Shown here piece after piece: positions 35,001 through 48,109 of a stretch of DNA of 64,000 nt. The stretch is from Pterois miles (Eukaryota > Chordata > Actinopteri > Perciformes > Scorpaenidae). Numbering within the stretch: the stretch's first letter is position 1; each line of letters opens with the position of its first letter. A program made the translations under genes and the position numbers. The notes beneath the pieces were generated by a model. It worked only from the letters and a program-made list of their open reading frames with translations. It did no database searches and had not been told where the DNA came from. Where the stretch lies: assembly GCA_947000775.1 (NCBI GenBank), contig CAMQGK010000328.1, forward strand, positions 2,141,501-2,205,500, written 5' to 3'.

Positions 35001-38000
35001 AAAAGTTTTGGTAACATTTCACTGTTGTTTTAATTGCAAAAGCACTCGCAAGGGTGACAGAGAGAATTAATGATCTGTCAATAAAGCCAGGTGATGTTCC
35101 AAACCTTGAGTCTCCAGCGCAAAGTCGGCCATTTTGTCAGCGATGGGTCGTCCACAGTCTGAACAGCTTCCTTTGTCACCAAGCCTGATAGCATCCTGCT
35201 CCTGATTCACATTCACACACAGTATATACCGATAAGCAACAGTACATCAAGTCATATGCATCAAAGGGCTGTTAATCAATTAAAATGTTTAATCATAAAG
35301 ACATGATTGTCCAAAGTTATATGTGATTAATTGCTAACTAATTGCACATATGTTCAAAACGTACCTTAAAGGGAGATTTGTCATGTATTTAATACTCTTA
35401 TCAACATGGGAGTGGGCAAATATGCTGCTTTATGGGGTTCAAATCCGACCTGTGGCCCATGTCAACCCCTCTCTCCCCCTTTCACAACCATCTCTCTCTC
35501 ACTATCAATAAAGGCATATTATTGGAAATCAGTTAACAACACAACAATAACAGATATTCTCCAGAAACCCTCACAGGTTCTGACTTTAGCATCAACAATC
35601 TGCTCCAGTCATAACATGGCAAACTGCAGGCCAACAGGCAACAACAGCTGTCAGTGTGTCAGAGTGCTGACTTGACTCTGACTTGATCCAGACTGACTGG
35701 GACTATCATAAAGTGGGCATGTCTGTAAAGGGGAGACTGGTGGGGACCCAGAGAACCCATTTACTTCCACACATCTGGAGGTCAGAGGTCAAGGGACCTT
35801 TTTGAAAATGGCCCACAGTTTGTCCTCACCAGTGTTTAGCACAAGTTTGGAGCGTTATTTATTTAGAAAAGCTAGTCTGAGTTGGTACTAGAGTCTAGAC
35901 TAGAGAGACTACTACAAAGACCGGATAGTGGCCAGGCCTGATGGCGGCTCGTTGGATTTTAAGAGGTTAATTAAAAATCACAAGATGTGTTAAAGAAATC
36001 AGACGCATTAAAACAAATATGTGTTGACGTTATTATCACGTCGACTTTGACAGTCCAAATGTATCAACATAGGCCAAGATAAAGACATGCACAGGTCAAA
36101 TCAGATCATATAAGCAGTATTATTCAAATCTAACCAAGAACTAATGGATTCCCCCACACAGCAGTAACAGATTCTTGTACTGTCATTATATGTTTATGGT
36201 TTTTGAGTTCGTAAACAGCCGTGAATAGGAGCTACAGTCCCTCCACCCACCTCGATGCGGTCAGTGAGCCACTTCTCCATGGCCTGTTGGAGCTCTGGGG
36301 TGAGATGATTTTGGACTGGGGGGTTGCTGGTCTCAGGACAGGGGGCAGGAGGAGGCATCAGCTGGATGGACGACCACTCCTGGGACAGCTGCAAGAAACA
36401 GGCAATCACAAGCAGGTCAGGTTGGATAGGAATAATACAAACAGTTGTGTAAATCTGTACCAGTGCTGTTACCTTTGCATTCTGGGCCTCTAAAGCTTGG
36501 ATCCTGAGGCTGAGGCTGGCAGCAGCAGAATGGCTGTCTGTCTGGTAATCCACCATCTGCCTACCCAACCCAGAAACCTCCTGCTCCAGTCGCAGCCGAC
36601 CGTCTGAGTCCACAACCTCAAGCCTGGTTTTCATATCCTGTATGTCCAGCTGTAGTCTTTCCTTCATCTGAGAGGGAAAGACATGACAGGGTTAGTCATT
36701 ACTGGACTTACGGTGCGACTGGAGGAAAGGGAAGCTGAGTATCGCTCAAAACGGTCTAGAGGCTCTCAAATTCACACCAGAGCATGAACACGCCTCCGGC
36801 TGCAGAAAAATGTAATTATTGCGGGAGCTGCACTTCACCGCTGCCTTTGAGAGGTCCCTGCTGAGGCTTTGAGAGGCATCGCAGGTCCAATTAAACATTA
36901 CATAACTGTAGGAAGTGAACTCCTGGTAGCCCAGATATCACCTTCATACACACTCTTTCACACTCTGCAGTAACACCAACTCAGATGTCGTGGTAAATAG
37001 CACAGGGTTGTGGAGCGACTCCACGGCGATTAACGTCTTTTGTTCACTCATGGCGTGGTTGTACAGCTATGGATCGCCAGTTACGTGATTGTCCACCACA
37101 GTGTGACATCAAGTTCTTCAAAAGTTGATTCTGTTTCAACTTTTTGCAAACAAATTTACCTCTGTATGGACGCTTATTGGCACATTTCTCAGCAACAAGA
37201 GGAAGAAACAAATGAATGGTTTCCTTTTAATTTATATGGAGAGATATAGATATAGCTTTAACCAGAGTAAATGATAAATTGATTATAGATTCGAGATCAC
37301 TACCAAAATCAGATTTTTCTGCTTTTTGCTTTCCCAGACTTCTTGAAAGTTAAAATACAAAACAAAAAAGCAACAAAATCATGCCAAAAATCTGCCTGTG
37401 CTCTCTACAGTTCACCAGCACCACCACTAGATGTTACTCCAGCACAGCTGGGTTTGACCCTGGTGTTACTCCCAGTCTGGCTTCCATCCACAGGCCTGTC
37501 CTACGATGGGAGATCAATACACCCAGGGTATCTTCCCATTATCTGACTTAACTAACCCAAACAACCGCAGTCACACTAAGCGGACCTACGAAGCAGTAAA
37601 TCAACCCAGGGTTTCTCTCTCTGACTATAAGACAGTTCACATGAAAGAGGCGGGGTTTGCAGCATAGTGTATGACCAATCACAAACATGGACAAGTCTAC
37701 AGTCAGCAGAGCAGCAAACTCTAATATTAGACTTATAAGGAAGGACAACTGGCAAAAGAAGAAAATTGCCGATATGTGAATGTGTAAATTAACAGATTTA
37801 TTAATCTAACAGAATACTCAAAAGCCAGCTTTAGTCGTCTAGATGGGGCAGTGATATCCTGCATTTGTCAGTTTAAACTGTGTTGTTTTTAGTCTGGATT
37901 ATGACTTGGCCTTTTTGTCTTTGTGTAATATTATCATACGATCTGTGTACCGAGCTCTGATTGGTGCTTTTATGAGCTGATCTCTTGTCTGGAACGGTTA

Positions 38001-41000
38001 ACCTCCGGAGCAGGTTAGCTGTTCAGCTTTAGTTTCCATGGCGATCTAACCCGGTAAGAAGTGAACCACTGTCTGAGGTCTGAAATCCCAGAGTTAACCT
38101 TGAAGTTACCTCGATAACCGCACCTGGCCTCTCCTGGCAGGACTTTTCACCACAGATTTTTTAAACTACAAAAGGAAAGGAATGAGGAAAGACAAGAATA
38201 ACAGAGAAAGAAACTGACGAGATTCCCTCACCTGAGAGAGCATGTGTTCCTGCTTCAGCTGCTGCTCCTCCTGCAACGAACACATACAGGTTACAGTGGA
38301 GCCAATACATCACACTTTTGTGTGAATTTGTGATTACGATTTGTGTTTTACCAAAAGATGTCGCATCTTTGCCTCTACAGCTGCAGACACAACTGCTGGA
38401 TCCTAGAGGGTAAAAAGACTCTTAATACTATCAAGGTCACAAAAAAGACCCCACATTTTCACACCATCAACCCCTAAATAAATAGGTGTTTGTCATTTTT
38501 AATGATTTGCAGATGATCTGTGTCTTACCAAAAGACGTTGTATCCTCGCCTCTACAGCGGCAGACACAACCGCTGGATCCTAGAGGGAAAAAAACAAAAC
38601 ACACCACATGTTCATAGTAAAAGAATGGGATGTACTCTTCCTTCTGATTGAATTCTTTCAGTTTCCCTGTAGTCTATTAATTCTCCTTTGTGTTCTTCAT
38701 CATCTTAAAGTTTTGCATTTTTAATGTCCTTCCATTAAATTCCCAAATATTTGCTTGGAAATAAATACAATATTATTCATGGCCTGCAACATGGAGCTTT
38801 AAAAATCCTGAGGATCTGAAAGGCAGCACGACGTATCACTTCAGCATCAGCTTTGCAATGTGGGCATGCTCAGTACTCATCGCAGGACATCGAGTCACGC
38901 TACAACTTCTGTGCTGCTTAATGCAAAAGGCACACGGTTCTCATTTTCCACGACTAACTCAGTTTGTTCGAAAACGAACAGAAAACATTTTTACACTTCG
39001 CAGTGGTTGGGGATTTAAAAGGTGAGGGTGAAAATCCTGCATTATTTCATATCACAGAAAAAAAATATTGCAGTTGTTTTCAATAATGAGGTGCCCTAAC
39101 CTGAATTCCTCAGCTGTATGTTAAAGTTACTTGGAGAGGCAAGGAAACATTAACCCAAATGATAAACCAATCTATCCAATCACTCACTCATCTAATGGCA
39201 AGCCAATTTAATTTAACCCTCACACAAACACAAAACACACATAACCAGTGAGATGAGGATTATCTTCCCTACCACCACGGGTGTAGGAGGTATGGTGTTG
39301 GGTTGAGGAGGAGGAGAGGCAGCAGGGGAAACAGGCTGACTCTTGGGTTTTGTCTGTGACAGGGTCTTTGTGACAGCCATGCGGGAGATGAGAGAGGTCA
39401 ACAAAGGAAGGAGGAACCAGAAACCTGGAGGAGACGGGAGGAATGATGCCTTAAGAACAGCAGCACAAAGTAAACATCATCTGACTACATGAACCTTCTA
39501 CCATCAACGTCCCTCACATGTCAAACTTTTAGTGACTCATTCAGTCTCTCAGAGGCGAGGAAGGGTTGCGTTAAAACTCACCCTGCAAGCACAGGAGACC
39601 AAGCAGTGCTTCCTGATCCTACCACCTCTGCTGACCAGTTAGCTGGGGGAAACCCTGACAACCAGAAGGGTTCCCACTTTTTTCTAGAGGAGCCCTGAAC
39701 CCTTAGGGACTTGACTGACGTCACCTGGTAAATGGTAGAGTGTGAGAGGCTGCAAGGGCTTGAAATGGCAGAAATATGAATGGGACAGCACTTTGCAATG
39801 TCTGCAGAAAGGTGAACTTAAGGAACGTGATCACATCTGCAAGAGCGCCCTCAAGGACTTTGCAGGAAAGCACCTCAAAGACTGTGAGTCTGTGAGTGTG
39901 GACATCGGGACTGGGCCCAGGACCTTTCAGTGCTGATCTATGATAGACAGGGAATGCACCATACACTAATATGTTCCTCTCTGTGGAAGTCTGACTTAAA
40001 AGATGTGTAGTCCATGTCCACAAAATCCCCACTGACATGTTCATAGAATAAAGCAAATACACCTGCAAATGTAGACAAAACTATTTAACATTATTCAACC
40101 GTTAAAAACAAGCTGGGAAACAGCTAATGTCATCCAAAGCATTTCACCTAATATGATCCTGGAAATAACTTAACGTTAGTCCTTTCAGATTTATCTGTAT
40201 TGGGGAGCTCTGATAACGAGCCTAGTACCAGTAGTTTATCCTCAGCTAAAGGAAAGTGGGAAAATGCGGAAATAATTTTCCAGGAGAACATAAGATTTTC
40301 CAGGACAATTTACTTCCATGACTGCAAAATTGGTCAACTGTTTTCCAGGTTTTCCAGGAATCCTGATAAATCTAAGATGTCTTCAGGAAAGTAGGTCTTG
40401 TGGGGAATTTCAGTATCATGCTACAAAAAGGCATTTTTCCTTTTTTAAATATATAAAATATGAACAAAACTATGGAGCAATTATCAAAACTTGAGAAATC
40501 TTTGATATCTTTTAGCAACTGTGTGAGCATCACATCAAATATAGTCCTGTCAATGAGCTCTCCAAAGAGATCATAAAAACTAAAACTAAATATTTACTTG
40601 TTATTGTCTCTTTCTGAAAAGAAATTTGGAGAACAAGACATCAAACATTTAAGGCAGAGCATAACTAAACACTGTCCACGAGATGACAAGGTGTCTCCAA
40701 GTTGTGATTGAAAATTTTGCCAGATGACATGCAAACTGTATGTTAAATGTTTATTTAACTTACACAGAAGTATGAGGAGGAGGAGGAGGAGAGACAGACC
40801 ACAAGCCTTCTTCATGCGACGGCTGGCTGACGTATCAGCTGCTGCAGGGACGAGAGGAAAAGAGGGATTCTGATAAGATGGAGCCAAATCACATGCAACG
40901 ATTGTGAAAACACAAGCATGTGAAAGTGGTATGTATGTGGACATGTGAACACTATAAATCTACTTAACAATGCTTGAAAAATAAGCAGAAGTATGTACAT

Positions 41001-43529
41001 ACATTACATAGTACGCACATGTTCATACATGTGCGAATATACAGCACATAAAGACTAACTCAGGCCTAGTCCATGTGAACACAGATCATTTTAAAAGCTG
41101 GGTTTTTCCTCCTTCATTCTCCAAAAGAAATCTCATCCACAAAAATCTCCATCCAGATGAAAACACAGAATATAAACATGCAAAAAGTCCATTTATCAGG
41201 TTAGAACCAGCACTACTCACAACAGTGGTAATTTGGCAGCTATTACCGACAGGTATTTGTTTTGCTCTTACTGAAACTGTTTAATAAAGATTCAGGAAAA
41301 AAAAACAACTTTTCTCTCCCCTATTTCCACCATCACTCGGCGGCACACTGTGAATTTCACCATATTCACATACAGTGCCATTGCACTGACTGTATCTAGC
41401 AGCCATGTGTTGCTACTGCGATGTAAACCCAAAATTAACAGCATGTGCTGTGATATAATTGCAATATACCGATGAAAGACATGCCGAAATTACTACATAA
41501 TGATGCTGACTTGTAAAAAGTCTGAATTGATGCTTTGTCAGGTCTGTCGGAAAGACGCCAAGCAAACAGCTTTTAAAATGCTTGCTTTCTGAATGGAGTT
41601 TGGATCGATCAGTACCAGGCTATGCAGCTGCTCCATCAACACTCAGCATAAAGTCATCTAGGCATAAATATGGCAGCGACGTCGTTTCTACCACAGACAG
41701 TCTGTGGTTTATGCACAGAGTTTGGTCTGATCTCTGTACAGATATAATGAACTATTGTAGCTCTGGGTGACCACAGACACATACAAGATTTATTTGCAAA
41801 AATATGGTTAATCACCCACCTGAATCGCAAACCGGCAACTTTATGCTTTACCACAATTGCCAGGACTGAGGACACCGAGACAAAGTGAGGGCTGCCGCAA
41901 TGTGTTTGTATATTTGAGAGAGTGAGAGAGTGATAGAGAGATTTGAAGAGAAGAAGGAAGGTGACGAAAATAGAGATTTGATAAAGCTTTTAGTTTTGAA
42001 ACTACATTTCAGTCAGCTTTTTTCATCGACGATTCTGTGTTTGATATCATCACCGTGAGTGTTTAATGACCGCGGTGCTCGCCATCGTCTCATCTTAGTC
42101 ACAGAAAAAAGATTGTTGATCAACATATTTCGTCGTAGTTTTCATTAACAAACTCCGCACTGCCTCACACAGGTGATAACGGCACACACTCTAGCCAGAA
42201 ACACTGTTTTCCTGGTCAACACATCAGAGTTTATGAAAATTTTCACCCTGGGAGGAGCTTTATATAAGGTCCATTTTCGGTGACATAAAACGCAAAAGGC
42301 CAAAACACATAGAAAAGGCTATGTTTAAAAAAAAAAAAAAAAAACATGTATATGTGGACTCGGCCTTAAACACAGCCACTAAAACCATACCTAAAGCTGC
42401 CAGATGCATAATTTTTGATTGTAATGCAGCGGCCATCAATGAGACTGAGTCTGCACAAAACAAAGAACACAATGAGATTATTAGAGGCATGCACAGAAAC
42501 ACACACATGCAAACACACACAGACATGCAATCCTCTGTATCCGGTACTGGGAGCCCCACTGTTACCGCTGATTCTGCTGGTATTGCTGGTGCTGATGGGC
42601 TTCCTGTGAGGACCCTCAGAGGACGAGTACCCTGAGCTGTCCACACCGCTCGGACTCAGCTCCTTGTGGTTGGGTCTCAGGTGTAACCCTGGCCGGCTGG
42701 AGCTGCAGAGCCCAGCGTAGCCCTTCTCTGGAGGTACTGAGGGGCAGCCTGTGGGTGTCCCACTCCGGGTTGACGATGGGGTCAGGGGCGCCCGAGGGGT
42801 CACTGTGGTGGAGACATAGGACACGGTCCTCATGGTCGGCTCGGTCTGGACGCTGAGGGGAGAAGGACTCAGTCCTGTGAGGATGAGAAGACACAAACAC
42901 GGAGAGCAGCGGTCAGCTGTGAATAATTACATAATAATTAATCATTCGTCTACTTACATAGCAAGACGACTGTTTTCATGACTATTTATGGACTAATCAA
43001 ATGTCTGAATCTAATGTCACCAACCCCGTTTCATGCATGCTCTAATTATTCCTTTGTACTGAGGGGATATTATGTCATTATTACCATATTGTGATGTTTT
43101 TACCATCATACTGGCCTGCAGTGGGAGGCGGTTCGGTGCTGGCAGAACTGGCATTGCTATTTGCTCTTCTGGGGGTACGAGAGCCGGCCTTACGGGTCCC
43201 CACCTTCTTCTTGAAGACTCTGATGATAACAAACAAAAGGCGACTTATACAACACATTTTTTCCCGAATTTCCCTCTGGGGATTAATAAAGGTTCATCTT
43301 ATCTTATCTTATCTGACAGGAGCGTATTGTGGCATTGGCCAAGGACAAAGATTGCTTATCACTATTTTTTTCTAAATCAGAGCTACAGACACAAGTATAC
43401 AGAGAGAGCTAGATATACATACTTGACCGGGTTTTCTCTGTAGGAAATGTTCGTCACGCTACTTGAATCTGATTCTTCGTCTGAGTTATAGTAGCCGACG
43501 GACATCAGGCGAGAACTCCTACGAGACAT
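32074..43529 (-). CDS. sun2: SUN-domain inner nuclear membrane protein, SUN2-like (609 aa, 15 coding exons)
   Basis: Coding exons in order: 43,423-43,529; 43,104-43,219; 42,566-42,874; 40,764-40,841; 39,273-39,424; 38,529-38,579; 38,352-38,402; 38,232-38,270; 36,473-36,667; 36,251-36,388; 35,105-35,201; 34,780-34,895; 33,451-33,624; 33,256-33,345; 32,074-32,190. All junctions are GT-AG, phases agree, and the total is 1,830 nt. The product begins MSRRSSRL, then a Ser/Arg-rich nucleoplasmic region with SSGYSSSEG, a membrane segment (about 190-215, poly-Leu then FWFLLPLL), a luminal coiled-coil region (about 240-420), and the SUN domain (about 436-609). The KASH-disulfide Cys of SUN2 corresponds to C453 in ISTRCSETY, and the structural pair to C493 (PGKCWAF) and C596 (YTCLYRF). 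Known role: it trimerises and binds KASH proteins in the perinuclear space (LINC complex), anchoring the nucleus to the cytoskeleton. GTLLGTFTYDENGES and the N-terminus favour SUN2 over SUN1, but paralogue assignment is not certain. The protein is shorter than human SUN2 (717 aa), mainly in the luminal stalk. Confidence 0.85.
33985..34122 (-). repeat. Dispersed repeat, copy 2, in a SUN-gene intron
   Basis: Reverse-complement counterpart of 27,957-28,119. It lies between the exons at 33,451-33,624 and 34,780-34,895 and does not touch a splice site. Confidence 0.6.
35266..36056 (+). mobile_element. Non-autonomous DNA transposon, copy 2 (hAT-like ends)
   Basis: Begins GGGCTGTTAATCAATT and ends TTTGACAGTCC, giving the same imperfect inverted termini as the 24,316-24,957 copy and the same internal order in reverse. 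It is about 150 bp longer. It sits inside the SUN-gene intron between the exons at 35,105-35,201 and 36,251-36,388. There is no transposase frame. Confidence 0.6.
36700..38220. other. SUN-gene intron
   Basis: No additional exon or recognised mobile element. Short frames here lack supporting features. Confidence 0.5.
38352..38579 (-). repeat. Tandemly duplicated 51-nt exon in the SUN2-like gene
   Basis: Exons 38,529-38,579 and 38,352-38,402 are each 51 nt, phase 0, and 177 bp apart. They encode DPAVVSAAVEARIQRLL and DPAVVSAAVEAKMRHLL. The similarity extends into the flanking introns (CCCTCTAG acceptors, the TTTTGGTAA donor context and some bases beyond), so a genomic segment of about 180 bp was duplicated. 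The added 17 residues lie in the luminal stalk just after the Pro-rich linker that follows the membrane segment. Confidence 0.85.
41000..42560. other. SUN-gene intron before the membrane-segment exon
   Basis: Nothing recognised except a poly-A run at about 42,328-42,344 and CA-rich sequence near 42,500. An unrecognised extra coding exon cannot be excluded, but the phase-1 junction from 42,566 to 40,841 works without one. Confidence 0.45.
43265..43318 (+). repeat. Retroposon 3' tail remnant
   Basis: GAATTTCCCTCTGGGGATTAATAAAGG followed by (TTATC)n-like repeats is the typical 3' end of fish LINE/SINE elements. It lies in the 203-bp intron between the first two SUN coding exons. A similar tail in reverse (TTTATTAGTCCCACAGTGGG) occurs at about 48,402-48,430, and another ends the SINE at 10,028-10,335. 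Confidence 0.5.
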
Positions 43530-43619
43530 GACTGACAGACACAGAGACAAAAATAACAAGACATGATTTATCTATAATTTAATTGATTCAAACTACTTTT
43601 TCCACCCATGTGGGGTTTC

Positions 43620-43915
43620 TCATTATATATATCTACAATTCAGAGGCAAACATCTGCCACTGAATTTGACACTGTAATTTCAGATATCTACAATTTAATT
43701 CTGACTAGTCATAACTCCAGTTCAAGACATCTTTACTTCCCTCAATTCAAGATATCTACATGGTTCTTTCTAGATATCTAAAATTACATTTTGACCAGCC
43801 AGAATGACGGTGTAGATATCTCTAACTGGTAAATACGGATAGTCAAAATGTGATCACAGATATCCTGAATTCGAGTTCTGACTAGGCAACATGATGTTGC
43901 AGATATCTGTAAGTA
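43620..43915. repeat. Degenerate GATATCTACAATT repeat cluster
   Basis: AGATATCTAC, CAGATATCTACAATT, AAGATATCTACATGG, TAGATATCTAAAATT, GTAGATATCTC, CACAGATATCC and GCAGATATCTG recur at about 40-60 bp spacing with interleaved CTGACTAG and GACCAGCC pieces. The GATATC core is itself palindromic. This looks like an eroded tandem or palindromic repeat in the SUN first intron. Confidence 0.5.
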
Positions 43916-43929
43916 TGTCAGAGGGGGGT

Positions 43930-46900
43930 GGGAGGGGTGAGACGGGAGGTGAAGCTATTCAAACATACTATGTCGCTGCACTGTCGCCGTACGGGTTTAT
44001 AAAGTGTGTCTGGAGACAATAAATCTCAAATACCCTGTAAACATCTACCTCAGCTCTCTAGTGAACAAAGCTCTGGTTGGCCACAGATTCCTTGATGATG
44101 AGTTTTTTCTATTTCAGGTTATTTTCTACCAATCTGATCTGATCGTCGTCTCACAGCCGGCTGCACAGAGACCGATGTGTCCAGCTCGGCTTACTGTGAT
44201 TAAAATGAAGTTGTACCTCATTGTCTACCTCACAGCGATGAGAAAGAGATGTCGGTTGCATTTTAATAATGTTTTGCTTATGAGTTATTGATCCGGGAAG
44301 TTTGAATCTGTGAATATCTATCTAATATCCAACTTTACCGAACTATCCAAGTTACTTCTGCTCCTGCTTCTGCTTCTGCTGACACTGATCAGATGCTTTG
44401 TTGGGCCGATATCCAATCAGAAGCCTTGATGAGCAACGTCATGCGCAACAATTCTAGTCTAGACTAGTCATACTGAGGTTTGTATATCTGTATTTGTATT
44501 TAGGATAGACAGAGATACCTAAAACTGTCATTTAGACTTGTAAGAATCTCTTATGTTTTGAGCCAACTAGGAGGATCTCAGTCTTTTCTTAATTTAGCTG
44601 TAGCAGGTCATATATTAGTTTAAGCAGCAGGAGTGAGTTCCAGTACAATAAAAGATGCAGTAGTAGTATAGTTGATGTAGTAATAGGAGCAGAAAGTCTC
44701 TGACAGATGCTCTCTTAGTTAATCTCAGTGGTCTATAATCCAGCTAATCTACAGGAGTCAACCTGCTGCTCACTGAGACTAACCGCACCAAAACACACAA
44801 ACACATTTGTCTGAACACACAAAGACAAAAAAAGAGAAAAGCAAACCTTCACGGACCCACCATAATTAAAGAGGAAAAATCTGGAGAACGTATTAGAGTT
44901 TAACAGCAGCTGATGTAAACAAGAGCAAAGCACCAGAACAGAGAGTTTATCGGCCGGGTGAACTTTCAGACATGCTGCCACCCTGTAACAGGTATCTTAA
45001 GAGGAGCGATCTGATTGGTCAGTGTGTTCTTACTGATGATTAGCATGAACTACAGTTCACAGCTTTACTGCGTGTTGTGTCAACTCCTGTGGGAAGCAAA
45101 CTATCATGCTTTTAGCTTAAATTTGTTTGGAGAAAGTAGAAAAGCCAAAGACTTGTCTACCTATTGCATCGGCATTTTCCAAAATACATATCAAATATGA
45201 TCATAAATATTACTCGAATAGAGAAGTGAAGTCCCGCCCCCACCGGAAAAAAATAATGAACAGTAGTCAACAGAGAGAGACAAATAATATTTTTGAATTG
45301 CACCATGATTCACACATGATTGTCAATTTAAAACATAAATTCGCTTGACAAGTCACCTGAGTCTGCAGAGCATTAACTTAGCTGGAGGTTAGATTTACAG
45401 GAGGAAATCTCAGAGGATGAACAGTCAAAGGTACGCCTGAAGGCTCAAACACAAACAGATAACACACAGCTTAGGTTACTACAATACAACTGGATTTAAA
45501 AACATATATAACACCGTCATTTTAATCATAACTCAGCAGCCACATGCCTCGAATGTAACAGCGCTGAAGAACACGCTGTCACTGTTTGTAGGGATGTTAT
45601 GTGGTCAAACGTCGTTGACCTGTTTACTCTGATAACACAACTGAAAACAAAAATACACTGGAGGGGCTTCAAGTCTGAGCTCCAGACACAGAGGAGAACT
45701 GCAGTAGTTCACACCACAACCCAATTTCATAAGCTGCATATCATGACTTCAGTGAACAAACATCATCAGGAAAAGTGAAACCTTTTTGACATCTTGGATT
45801 TTCTGGCTCACTTCTGATGCATTTATGCAACTGGTTGCAAGACATGTTGGCCGGTGTTGCAGTGCTAGAGTTTCGATTTATTTAACTCCACGCTGTCAGA
45901 AAGTCCACTAACCTGCAGAATCTTTGTAATCCAGTCTTTACAGTATATCCTGCATCCTACTGCACCTCCTCTCCATGAAAGACACTCGTTTTCTCAGAAG
46001 AACTAACCTGGGTACAGTCTGAATTAGCCCTGTGATGGTATTAGCCGGCGACAGGACGACAGCAGAGCAGTTTTGTCTGATGCGACTGAAAAGAGCAGCA
46101 GCAGCAGATGAGAGAAAGGGAAGCTGTGGCTGTTTGTACCCAACAGATCGAGACAGGAAGTCAGCGTGAAAGCACACAGAAACCTGCACTCGAAAAAAGG
46201 GCGTTACGGCTTCATTTAGCATAATCTTGATCAGACTTTTACACTCATGCATAACTCTGACGTTTTCCCACTGAAGCCTTCCTCTGCACACATGCTCAAC
46301 ATTACTACAGCGACTGTCCTGTTCTTTAAATTCAACGTTCTCCAACGGTTCTGTACAGCTGTTTCACAGAGGTGGATTTTTAGTCACATCTGTTGACACA
46401 CTGGTCGGAGTAAAGAGGTGTGGACATCATTAAACCATATCAATGCTGTAAACAGGCCATAACAGCAACATGACAACAGCAGGTCCACTACTGTGGTTGC
46501 CACCGGCAACAGACAGATCTTCACTGTTTACTGTAAATAACAACACCGCGTCACACAGGAACTGATCTTTCTGCAGCAGCAGCAGCAAGCAATCAAAATG
46601 TGAGGTCTTATTATTTTCCAAAACAGTTCTGTAGAAAATAAACCATGAATCTACATAAACATCACTTATCTCTTCACTTCAGACACAGTTTTCAAGGACA
46701 GAAACACCATACTGGAGCAATGATAACATGCATTTATTGTAACTGTCCCTCTTGTGTCTGTTCACCCACCAGGATGTTATTTAAATGTGACTTCTTCACA
46801 TTCATTTACATTACAAAAGGGCAAATTGTCTTCATCACACATAGGGTCTGACATTCATTTTTTCACTTCCTGTCACTGTGGCAGGCTTGTATTTCTTTTT

Positions 46901-47860
46901 AGTCTGCCAACTTTTCTCTGCTCTAAATGACCTGATGTCATTCAATGTTTGACATATTTTACATAAAACACAATATATGCATCTTAAATCACAGTGTGGA
47001 ACCCTGTTTTTGGTAGGGATGGGTCATGATTCATTTCAAATAGTCATTCAATTTAAAAAGTTAAGTTTATGTGTTCTGTCTTTTAAAAAACTATATATAT
47101 ATTATGGGCCTGTTGTACCATTACTATTATTACCAATAAAACGTGTGGACATTTTTTATTTTTTAATTAAAATTTTTTTAAATTAATTTTTGGAAAATAA
47201 TCAACTACTTTGCTGCCCACACTGACAACAGACTTAACTCATTAATTTCTCTTAGCATGTTTGATTAAACAAGGTTTAAAAAAGAGGACATAGTTACTTT
47301 AGTGTGGAGAGTGAGATATGTCAGACGTAAACCTCAGATCTCATCACGTCACGTTTTAAAACCTGCAGATCTGCAGATCCCATCATAAACAGGTCACAAA
47401 TATTTGGACTCCACAGCAACGACAGCCTGTCTGCACTGAGGAAACAAAACGCCTCTCTTTCACACAGTTAGCATTTCTTTCTTCATGTCACATTGAGGCT
47501 TTAGCTAAGACTGTGGAGAAAGGAGCCGTTTGTACGGTAATTCCCTCAAATCCTCCTTTCCACTTTAAATGGTGCAGCCTAGCTCAGCACATTTACCAAC
47601 CCCCTCCTTGTTAAAGCAGAGGACACGACCACACAAAGCTGCACCTCCTCTTTTCCTTTATTCCTCTAGCTCACTTCACCTCCTCATCCTCCCCTTCTGG
47701 AGAAATATATCTTCTTCTGTGGCATTACTCTCTTTGTTTCTGGCTAATCATCCTATCCCTGTCATCACAAAACTCAACTATATGTTATATTTGCTCATCT
47801 ATACTCATTTTGTTCATACACATTTTTATCCAGAAATGGGCTGCCAGTGGGGCTATCAGT
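43930..47860. other. SUN-gene first intron, proximal part
   Basis: No exon supported. Short CAG runs occur near 46,097 and 46,575. Open frames here are short and show no motif or codon bias that would support a gene. Confidence 0.45.
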
Positions 47861-48052
47861 TGGTTCAAATTTATATATATATATAAATAAATATGTTCAG
47901 GTTAACTAACTCCTGGCCCCAATTTGCTCTGGGCTAGGGGTTCCCATACTTTTTCCACCCTGCACTGTGAATGTTTACGTGTTGTGTTCAATAATAACAT
48001 GAAAACATATTTTTTGTGTTGTATTATTTTAAGCAGACTGTGTTTGTCTATA

Positions 48053-48057
48053 GCAAG

Positions 48058-48097
<40 letters not shown>

Positions 48098-48102
48098 CTT
48101 GC
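48053..48102. repeat. Perfect 50-bp palindrome with an AT core
   Basis: GCAAGTCA, then (TA)17, then TGACTTGC. The non-AT arms are perfect reverse complements, so the whole 50 bp is one palindrome able to form a hairpin or cruciform. Confidence 0.85.
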
Positions 48103-48109
48103 CCCAAAC

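Noticed and set aside
39742..39936. 64-codon plus-strand frame MRGCKGLKWQKYEWD in a SUN intron
   Set aside because: Looks protein-like but has no recognised domain, start context or splice support, and runs antisense within an intron.
42366..42565. C-terminal extension of the third SUN coding exon past 42,566
   Set aside because: Reading continues into low-complexity Val/Cys/His sequence; the GTAACA donor at 42,565 with matching phase to the membrane exon is a better boundary.
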